Assembly (NCBI RefSeq): GCF_910596095.1
Contig: NC_056544.1
Coordinates: 11,889,155-11,953,154 of the forward strand
Origin: Thunnus maccoyii
Lineage: Eukaryota > Chordata > Actinopteri > Scombriformes > Scombridae
DNA: 64,000 bases
Direction: 5' to 3'
A program made the position numbers and the translations under genes. Under the pieces are notes generated by a model that saw only the letters and a list, made by a program, of their open reading frames with translations, was not told where the DNA came from and did no database searches. Of this stretch, positions 55,387-64,000 are shown piece by piece; position 1 is the stretch's first letter, and the number at the start of each line of letters is the position of its first letter.

Positions 55387-55469
55387 AAACAGGTATAATT
55401 AATGACAGTAATAGTGGCTCAATTGCATATAAGTGTGCCTGTTATTAATGTCATTAGTTACACCTGTTT
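55387..55469. repeat. 21-bp imperfect inverted repeat
   Basis: AAACAGGTATAATTAATGAC at 55387-55406 pairs with the inverted arm TGTCATTAGTTACACCTGTT ending at 55469. A third related copy, AACAGGTGTAACTAATAA, lies at about 55727-55744. It is probably a fragment of a small palindromic repeat family. Confidence 0.55.
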
Positions 55470-56469
55470 GACAAGTCATCATCTTCTAGAGGATATGATG
55501 ATTTGGCCCGTTGTACTTGTGATCAGGCCAACTTCTTTGTGATTCAAATTAAACACTATAAGGAAACTTAATGATTTCAGACCACAAAGAACCCCGAAGG
55601 TTAGCAGTACTACATTTGTGTGTGAAAACAAATCCATTCCCAGAGGATAAAATCCAATATAAAGATGTTATATTCTGCTACTGGCTGTGGTTTTAACACA
55701 TACAGGTAATACCTATTTTACAAATAACAGGTGTAACTAATAAGGTACTGCAGTAGATCCAGTGTCATGGCTCTGATATTGTGCATGCTGGCTCCCTGAC
55801 AGAATTAATTAGTTATTATGTAATTGTTGTTCAAATATCAAAAATAAGCTGCAAAATGTGAGTGATATAGTAACTCATAAATTATCTGCTGTTGTTTGCT
55901 GATGGGAAAACAGTCTTGATGACAAAAGTGGTTAAAAATACTTCAGGGAATTAAGACGGCTGCTCAAGTTGAAGTTAGGTGGAACTGTGGTTCATCAGAA
56001 ATACTAATATACTAATAAAAATGGTTAAGGTGTACTTTATCCACCCCCAAGCAGGTGCAAAATAAACAGAGAAGAGTGAGGAAGATGAAATCAATTAAAC
56101 ACTGTCTGTATACACACACACAGCCCTGAGGTCTATTCTGGCATAATAAGTGAAAACAGTACTGGAGGGCCTCAGTTTCATTACAGAGCTGCTTGAAATG
56201 CAGATGAGGATGTTTATAATTTACTTGTTTGTTACTGCTAAAATATTTTATGAAGTAAATCAAAGATGTTATATTAATTACATACTTATTTACTTGTAAG
56301 AAATGTATCAAATGAAATACTCTCATCCCAAATCCCTCAAACATTAAATGTAGTTTCTTTTTCCCAGTGCAGGCTGAATCTGTAAGTGACTGTAAGTGGT
56401 TTTAGACAAAAAGGATGATTTTGGTGGCCAGGTGACTTTCTCTCAAACATCACCACAAGTGCAACGTTT

Positions 56470-56815
56470 TTATTTTAAAATAAGCAATTATTTGGGGGAG
56501 CTTGGAGTAGAGCCGTTGATCCTTCGCATTGGAAGGAGCCAGCTGAGGTGGTTCGGGCACCTGGTTAGGATGCCTCCTGGAAATCTCCCGCTGGAGCTGT
56601 TCCAGGCACGTCCAACAGGTAGGAGACCCTGGGACAGACCCAGAACACGCTGGAGAGAATACATATCTCTCCTGGCCTGGGAATGCCTTGGGATCCTCCA
56701 GGAGGAGCTGGAGGGCGTTGCAGGGGAGAAAGATGTCTGGTTTCATAACTCAGTCTAATGCCACTGTGACCCGGTCCTGGATAAGCGGCAGAAAATGGAT
56801 GGATGGAATTATTGC
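56470..56815 (+). mobile_element. 3' end of a non-LTR retrotransposon with GGAT tail
   Basis: Translates as RSQLRWFGHLVRMPPGNLP, then ELFQARPTGRRPWDRPRTRW and LAWECLGILQEELEGVAGE, the C-terminal tail of a very common teleost LINE. It ends in GGATAAGCGGCAGAAAATGG and a short ATGGATGGA tail. It is 5' truncated and only the last 100 or so codons remain. The exact clade is not assigned. Confidence 0.7.
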
Positions 56816-57404
56816 TGTTTCTTTATTTAGGTGCTAATGAAACTTCATTTAATATTCTGTGCCAAATGAAGGTGGCCCTCTGGCCTGCAGGGGCTTCATG
56901 CCCTTGTATGTATGTCCGCCTCTGGTGACTCACTGCAGCAGGAAAGCAGAGCCGCAGCTCTCCTCCTCTCCTGTAGATGGCGCCTCTTTGAGACAGGCTT
57001 GGACGATTTTGTGCAGTTTCGTGTGCAACTACCGAGCTTGGCAGCTTGCGAGAAGGGAAAACCGACGCTTCCAAGATTGCTGATCTTTCCTGCATTTTCC
57101 AACTGTTTTTAAATCATTTTAAAGCGTATCGGAAGTTTAATACAAACGGGAACTAACGCGCTTCAGTGTTTGGACCTTTTGTGGAGGAGCAAGGTGCAGT
57201 TTTGAATTGAAAGGCAGGCGCAACGTTAGCGAGCTGGCGTAGAGACGAGAACCAGGGCTACGCAGCGAGTCGGTCAGCCAGGGAGAGCCGGGAGGACCAC
57301 GGCACAGCCGCCGCCAGCGCCACGGGGAGTCGGGGCCCGAGAGGGAGCCTGCCAGGCCCTCGGCTTGATGCACCCTGCCTGCCTCGCCTTAGCCACAGTC
57401 CGAG

Positions 57405-60400
57405 ATGGGGGAGACCAAAATTATCTACCACCTCGACGACCAGGAGACACCATATCTGGTTAAACTGTCTGTGCCGGCGGACAAAGTCACTCTGGCAGAC
57501 TTCAAAAACGTCCTCAAGAAGCCAAATTACAAATTCTTCTTCAAATCTATGGACGATGACTTCGGGTAACTGTTAACGGGTTTATTGCGTTTAACACGGA
57601 TTCAGCGTATCATTCCTGTGTTTTCTCAGCGTTAGAGTAGCTAGATTTACGCTAACTTAGTTGCTATCTCAGCCAGCTGGCTTGTCATCAGTTTTTTTAG
57701 CGTTACCTGGCTGTCGATCACCAGCTAGCTACTTGCATTGCAGTTCCTTTGTTAGCTGCTAGCGGCGTTAGCAGGTCTGTTTAGCGTCCCGACCCCGTTT
57801 GTTTACATTGCTTCTGTGGCTAGCTTATACGTCTTGTGCCTTGACTTTGTCTGACCAAGTTTGGTATTTGGCAGTTTCATGAACACTAGCGAAAGTCCTG
57901 AATGACAATTTAGCTTGTTTCAGATAACATATAAACAGGACTAGTTGACAACACCGATAATAAGCAGTTATTAACTGTCAGGAGCTGCCAGATGTATAGA
58001 AAGCTTGTGCTAACAGGATAATGCCAGAGTGTAAACGGGCAGTTTCAGTTGAAGTCAGTGAGTCCAGCAGGCCCCTGCTGTTGTTGTCTATTAGCCTGAG
58101 GAATGCAGAGTTGGACACAGGAATGCCCTGTTCATCACTCTGGCAGCTTTATGGTCCTTTTGTGTTAAAACATGGCTGGAAAAGTAGACATTTTATGTTC
58201 CTCCGGACAGTGTCTCTTCTGCAGAGTAAAAAGGGGGAAATGTTCTATTTTTAAACACTTCAGCCAGGTTTCCCCCTGTTGTTTTTGGCTAAACTCAAAC
58301 GAGGGTGGGGCAACAACTTCTGCACATTTGAAAGTGGGACAGGCATGTTTTGAAAGGACCCACAGCTATTCATGTTGTGAGGAGTGGAGGGATACTCTGT
58401 AAATAAACTATTGAAACCTTTACTCAAAGCTGTATTGCTGTAGATTGAGCAACCTGTCAGACAGGAATAGAAACTGGTGTTCGTGTTTATCAAGACTCTA
58501 AAAGAAATTCTCAGTGAGCACCACTATTCCTTCTCCTTTAAAAGGAACTAATCCTGTCAGCAGCAGGAGTCTGAGGCACTTGCTAAATGCAAGTTAGGAC
58601 TGAGTTGTCCCCTCGTCTGTATGACAAGGTGTAGGTATCATCTGATTCTTGCCTTGGAGCAATCTGTTGCTTGATTGATTGATTGATAATTGCTTGGAAT
58701 TCACTTGGTTGAATTGAATACAGCTGAGCTTTGTTGGCCTAGGAAATCCTCACATGTCACTTTCAGATCCAAGAACTTCCCTTTTTATAAGCATTGGATG
58801 GATAGACAGACAGCAAGGATTGTTAATACATAATGCAGAAGCTAATTTCAAAGTTGCTGTCTTTTGACTGGTTTTCCAGGTCTATGCTGATATCCTCTGA
58901 TATGCAGTTAGTTAGTTAAGAACTTAATCGTTCACTTTGTGGAGAATTATCTTTGGCTTCACCACATAGCATTAAAAAGATTAAGAGATAACAATACATG
59001 ACAATGATAGCAAAGTTGGCTTTCCCCCCCTAATATTCTGACTCTGGGATTTTGTGGAACAGTGTTATTGGGTCTAAATGTGTAAAACTGTAAAATCTTG
59101 ATTGACTGATCTAGAATGTTAAAAAAAAAAGGCCAGATAGCACTGTTGCTGTTGTCTTTTCTTGGTTTTCCTTAGATATGTTGTTTCTCTACTGTGGTCA
59201 CATTTTAGATTAGCCATCTATTTAATGCAGATATCACCTAGAGACCATCAAGGACCTGTTGTATCTTTGCAGGAACACTTAGGGATTTGTTGAAATGCTG
59301 TCATCAGACAATAATCGGCAATTGATGTCTTCTATAGGCAATGTTTTAAGGCAGTAAATCTGTGGCTGGCAGTGTGTAACAATAGTGCAGTAAGGCCGCT
59401 ATTAAATCGGCATTGGTTGTCCCATTTGTCAGTGTCTGTCCTGGTTGATGGAAGTGTTGCTCATCTCCATTGCCTTCAAATGCAGCCTCATGTTTTATTG
59501 CCTTGAGAGTGCTTTTGTGTCGGTAGAGGTTTACTGAAACAAAGCTTTGTTCTCTTTACAGGGTGGTAAAGGAGGAAATATCTGACGACAACGCAAAGCT
59601 GCCCTGCTTTAATGGACGTGTGGTGTCATGGGTAGGTTCAAAATACATCCTGGAGTAAAAAATTTTTGGTTTGTTTATTTTTTTTTATTGCCATCGGCTT
59701 GTCTGTGTGGTTAAGTGGCGGTGTTGCAACTGTGCATGCATGTATAACAATGATTCCCATCTGTTGGCCAGTGATCACAGCCATACTCTGTCTCTAGGGA
59801 GAAGCCTTATGCATCTGCGTGATAATATCATTAACACATGATGATCCTAGGAGCAAGGCATACACACAAACAACCCGCTATTTCTCTGTGTACTTGTGTT
59901 TTTAAGCTCTTTTAAGATATTGAGCTGCGTTAGTTTTCCAGCAATCTCATATCCTCACACATGCTAATCAACACATACAGACAGGTGACAAATTAAAGGA
60001 AAAACCTGAATAAATGAGTGGAGAAACAACAAATGCAGATGCTTCCACACAGGTGTACTGCATGGTACAATTAAGTAGTTAACATCCAGTCATGATCGGT
60101 GGCATGTATAAAAATGCTGAGCAGGCCCAGTTGATTCTGATTTTGTATCAAGATGGCAAGAAGAAAAGATCTAAGTGTTAGTTGGCAGGAGCTTCAGTCA
60201 TAAAGACTGCTCAACTGGCTGGTGTTTCAATAGGAACAGTGACTAAAGTGACATCTGCATTTAGATCTATAGGAAAGACATCAGTAAATGGGGTCGGAAA
60301 TTGTGGTTGAGAGCACATTAGTGCAATATGTAAGGAAAAACAGAAGAGCAACTCTTCCTCAGGTGACTGAGAATGTCAATGCAGGACATGATCAGACTGT

Positions 60401-63206
60401 GTCAGCAAGAACAGTCTGTCGACAATTACATAGAGAGGAATATTATAGTAGGGTTGCAATGCATAAACCCCTCATTACAAAGATGAATGCATATTTGAGA
60501 GTTCAGTGGTGCAAAAACCATATGCACTGGTCTACAGAGATGTGGAAAAAAGTGATACGGTCAGATGAATCATCCTCACCATATTCTCAACACCACCAAG
60601 AGAACTGTACAGGCCTGATTGCTTGACCCCTACAGTGAAGGGCTCTGCTGGCTCTGTTATACTGTGTGTTAGACATCCATCACCATCATCAAAACACCAA
60701 ATGAGGGAATATCTTTTGGAAGAATAGTGTTCATCCCTCCAGCAGAGTTCAGAGACTTGTAGAATCAATGCCAAGGTGTTTTGAAGCTGTTCTGGCAGCA
60801 CATGGTTGCCCAACACCTTACTAAGACACTTTATGTTGGTTTTTCCTTCAATTTGTCGCCTGTCTGTACATAACAGGTACTTGCATGTAGTATCTCACAA
60901 AGAGGCTCTGAGCAATAATTCTCCCCTGTCGCCACAATGCAAGAGACATCTGGTGCCGGTGCACAGCCTCCCTTCCTCTCTTCTCTACATTGAAATTGGA
61001 TTAAGAGCAAGTGAAATCACAGGATAGGAGGAAAATACTCTATAACTAAGAGCCTCACTGCATGGCATCTAACAAGAAGATTGAATCTCACAGGGAGGAG
61101 AGAATAAAGTTGAGAGAAAGAGTGTTCTGTGTCTTGATGTGAAGAGCTGATGCATCTGGTTAAGTTCGCACAGCGTGGTTATGATTATAGCTTTTATTTG
61201 AGAGTCATCAACACAGTGTTATCTCTAGACGTCTGAGTGTGTAATCCAGCGTGCTCGTCCTGATTCGTCCCTCTGTTGTGGTCATTTTCATTAGACTCTG
61301 TGGAGGTCTGGTTGGCTGCGGTTCAAAACCAATTCCTCTCTTCGTGTGTGTGTATGTGTGTGTGCGTGTGTGCGTGTGCGTGAATATGTTTGTTATCTCT
61401 TGGGGGTTGTTGAAATGTTCCATGTACAATGAAATGTTATTTCTGTTGCAGTGTGTCCATTTGTTTGTCTCCACTGTTCATCTGTTGTTTCAATAACCTG
61501 ACTGATTGTTCTCAGGGGTCCGAGGGTCTGGCCTGCTATCACCACATCACATCATCACAACAGGCCAGCTCACACAGTCTGGCCTGCTATATTTTATAGT
61601 CATCTGACAAACATGTTTGTCTAAAATTATTTTTTGTAGCTTATCTTAGTGAACCTCAGCTGGCCCACTGTAAAAATCAAAATATATGTTTCTGCTTTGT
61701 GCATGCTGAACAGACTCCCTGTAAACTGCAGATAAAAGATACACAACATATATGGTATGAACTGGATAAAAGGATAAACAAAATAAGTGTCACAACAAGC
61801 ATCACTATTATTTCATTACTCTTTTTACCTGTCCAGCCCTCATAGCATTAGGTTTTAACACTCTATGTTGGACCTGGAAATCTATCTTATCTATTAGTCT
61901 TAACCTTCTCATGCAAAAATGCCAAACATTTGATGGTTCCAGCTTCTCAAATGTGAGGTTTTACCTATTGCTTCTCCATGATGTACATTACAGTAAACTG
62001 AATATCTTTTGGGTTTTGGAATTTGCTTGGATCGGGAAATTGTGATGGATTTTCACTTTTTTTATAGACCAAATTATTAATCATTAATCAAATATAATTG
62101 TTAGTTGCACCCCTTGTGTACAAAATAACAAAATATACAAAGTGATTAACTTCAAATGTGATTCTAGATGTGCTGCAAACATGAAGTGAAAATGAAGATT
62201 CTTTGCACTGTACTCAAGTTGAAACATTTCTATTTTTATACTGTGTCATCTAACAGATACACTTAGATGTACATAGTCATAAATAGCCCAGCTATGACAT
62301 AAAGAGCTAGCGTATTCTAGCTTCCCGACCAACCATTGCGTGCTAATAGTGAACACAGTTTCACACTGATCTCATGTTGTTTTAAACTTGTTTTTGCGTG
62401 CAAATCATACATGCTTCATTTTTAATGTGGACAAGATCCAAATTCGGCACAACTCGAGACACACGACAGAATGTAAAAAAAAAAAGGAGGATCTTGAGCA
62501 TGCAGGACTAATGCTCCCTGGAATGTGTTAGGTGTTAAAAAGCAAATGATGGAAAATTAAATGGAAGAATGGGCTAATGGCAAAGATTACCAGTCATATC
62601 ATTTCCCCTGAAAACACAGTCATGGTCCATCGGATCCCACTTTTTCCCACGCTTTGGTAACTTATGCAAGTAAAGCTGTCAGGTAGACAAACCACAAGTC
62701 CTGGCACAGCATCTCTATTTCTCAACTCTTGAATCAGCTGCCTTTTGTCAGCTGGAAATTAGTAGAAGACAACTACATTTTTAAATTTAACGAGACACTG
62801 CAATCTGAACAGCAGCTAATTTTTCCTGTTTTTAGATAGAGCAGCTGGTTTGCCTCTTCCTCTTGCTGTAGTTTCATTTATACACTGAAATTACAATTTG
62901 TCATATTCTGTTACAAGTCCGTACGGCAGTGCCAGTATAACAAGATATACCATACAGCTCTTGAACGTGGTGTAATATAAACATAGCAGAGCTTTGACGT
63001 GGATCTGCTGCCCACTTCTTCTGTGTATTCTTTTGTGTGAGTGTTTGTCTTGTCCCCCCCCGACTGACCTGACTCTCTGTCTGTTAATAGCTGGTCTCTG
63101 GAGACGGAGCCCACACAGACGCAGGCTCAGTGGCAGACAGTTTAGAGCAGGCACCCCCTTTGGAGAGGACCGGGGGCATCGGAGACTCCAGACCACCATC
63201 CTACCA
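57405..63206 (+). CDS. dvl3: Dishevelled segment polarity protein 3, N-terminal part (continues past window)
   Basis: Cytoplasmic scaffold that relays Frizzled signals in canonical and planar-polarity Wnt pathways. Three exons are present: 57405-57565, 59562-59631 and 63091-63206 (161, 70 and 116 nt). Together they encode the DIX domain, the head-to-tail polymerisation module: [10 protein letters not shown], Tyr17 of the interface, [28 protein letters not shown] and [11 protein letters not shown]. The linker reaches [15 protein letters not shown]. The lack of the 4-residue insertion before YKFF seen in DVL1, and the [11 protein letters not shown] start, favour DVL3. The last donor is read as CA|GTCAGT at 63206, so that a His follows as in the family; CAGTCA|GTATAT is possible. 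PDZ and DEP exons lie beyond the window. Introns of 2.0 and 3.5 kb, the second with a Tc1 insertion. Confidence 0.94.
59978..60866 (+). mobile_element. Tc1-like transposon, internally deleted, in dvl3 intron 2
   Basis: The 5' end CAGACAGGTGACAAATTAAA and the 3' end, read inverted, CAGACAGGCGACAAATTGAA form 29-bp terminal inverted repeats with two mismatches. TA flanks both sides (59976-59977, 60867-60868). The 889-bp interior encodes transposase pieces on the plus strand: MARRKDLS near 60153, and in the frame 60288-60626 [26 protein letters not shown], then [11 protein letters not shown], the region of the first catalytic Asp. Frameshifts, stops and a missing D34E region show it is dead. Full-length relatives are about 1.3-1.6 kb. 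Confidence 0.9.
61905..62115. repeat. Teleost dispersed repeat (AAAATGCCAAACATTTG ... TTAGTTGCACCCC)
   Basis: AAAATGCCAAACATTTGATG, then TTCCAGCTTCTCAAATGTG and ATTATTAATCATTAATCAAA with a closing GTTAGTTGCACCCC. It belongs to the same family as 22170-22615 and is non-coding. Confidence 0.6.
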
Positions 63207-63687
63207 GTCAGTATATGTGCATGTGTTTTGTGTTTTCGTGCGCAGGAGAAATGTTTTGCGCAATGTTTGACTCTGGGGGTGTGTGCGTGAAAGAGAGACA
63301 TGCCATGTGTACTTTGTGTTCTGTGCATGTGTCTTGAATGAGTCCTTCTGTGTTTCCTAATAACCGTAGTAACATGGGAAATGGCAAATTGAATGGAAAA
63401 AGAATGACACCTTGTGACTGTCTAGGAGGAAAAACATCTACCTTTTTTGGATGGTTCATTTCTGTTACTCATTCTTTCTGTTGATCATCCTTTTAGATCT
63501 TAAACTCTTTTGTTGCAAAGTGTGTAGAAGATACATGATAGTAATGAAAATGAAATTCTCACCAGACAGAAATAAGTCATCCAACACAACAATTACAATT
63601 CTTGCCAAATATTTGACCAACGCAGAGTAACGGTCTCTGGCACAACTTCACCTACTTCCAAGGTGCACAGAGAAGGAAAAGAAGTCT

Positions 63688-63828
63688 AGAGAGATGAGTT
63701 TCAGCTTGTTTCAGCTCGTGGCCTTCATCAGGCTCGTGACCCTGATGAAGGCCACAAGCCGAAACGCGTCGGTCAACTAATAAAGTTGCTCTTCATACTA
63801 CAAGTGTTGCTGGAGTTCTCATCTCTCT
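63688..63828. repeat. 141-bp MITE-like repeat with internal hairpin
   Basis: The ends AGAGAGATGAG and CTCATCTCTCT are perfect 11-bp inverted repeats. Inside, GTGGCCTTCATCAGG (63718-63732) pairs perfectly with 63741-63755 across an 8-nt loop, then comes AAGCCGAAACGCGTCGG and ACAAGTGTTGCTGGAGTT. The GAAACGCGT segment recurs in repeats of several vertebrates as I recall them; the class is not assigned. It lies in dvl3 intron 3. Confidence 0.6.
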
Positions 63829-64000
63829 AAATATTCGACCAACCTCAGCTGTATTATACCAGAGAAGGCAGTTTACTGGAAACAGTTTGTAATGCGATTA
63901 ACAAGAAGCACTTGACATAAACATTTGTTTTAGTGGCTGTTAAATGAACTTCAGTGCCCTGATAATGATGCAATGTAATCAATGGTAAAACCAGATTGTC

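Larger units (their letters stand above)
54690..57140. other. copb2-dvl3 spacer
   Basis: No gene. It holds two LINE 3' tails (54985-55312, 56470-56815), an inverted repeat at 55387-55469 and, at the right end from about 56860, GC-richer unique sequence that is likely the dvl3 promoter and 5' UTR. Confidence 0.6.

Noticed and set aside
61240-61500. Possible tRNA-derived SINE (B-box-like GGTTCAAAACC)
   Set aside because: No matching A box at the right distance and no SINE body; the match is only a short motif.

Overview
The window is vertebrate genomic DNA, most likely from a percomorph (spiny-rayed) teleost. Its genes are split by many short and medium GT-AG introns. The introns and spacers carry Tc1-like, Kolobok/T2-like and LINE tails of teleost type, many CA/GT microsatellites, and dispersed repeats typical of spiny-rayed fish. 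There is no bacterial gene organisation, operon or CRISPR array. Most short open reading frames in the window are chance or repeat-derived and are not listed.

Layout. (1) 1-3850 is a badly decayed Helitron (rolling-circle transposon) whose Rep coding region is still readable in pieces. (2) 3851-22970 has no convincing exon. It is probably the long first intron of a minus-strand gene whose signal-peptide exon lies at 22971-23046; I read that gene as clstn2 (calsyntenin-2). It holds several MITEs, microsatellites and two perfect inverted repeats. (3) 26500-34747 is nmnat3 (+): an inferred 5' exon and four coding exons, head-to-head with clstn2. (4) 36851-40492 is rbp1 (+) and 42473-44677 is rbp2 (+), tandem cellular retinol-binding protein paralogues with the same four-exon structure. 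(5) 46447-54689 is copb2 (+), 22 exons encoding the COPI coat subunit beta'-COP, 939 residues. (6) 57405-63206 holds the first three coding exons of dvl3 (+), cut off by the window end.

The order clstn2, nmnat3, rbp1, rbp2, copb2 matches human 3q23, so this is an ancient conserved block. From memory, the human neighbour beyond COPB2 is MRPS22 and DVL3 lies elsewhere on 3q, so the copb2/dvl3 junction may mark a lineage rearrangement. The genes are not one pathway: NAD synthesis (nmnat3), intracellular retinol handling (rbp1, rbp2), Golgi-to-ER transport (copb2), Wnt signalling (dvl3) and synaptic adhesion (clstn2).

I found no clearly new biological system. The observations most worth a second look are: a His at the retinol-contacting Gln position in both rbp1 and rbp2; a presequence-like upstream ORF in the inferred nmnat3 5' exon; two UPR/CREB3-type sites just upstream of copb2; a p53-like tandem decamer and an octamer pair in the clstn2 intron; and a duplicated MITE-plus-flank segment.
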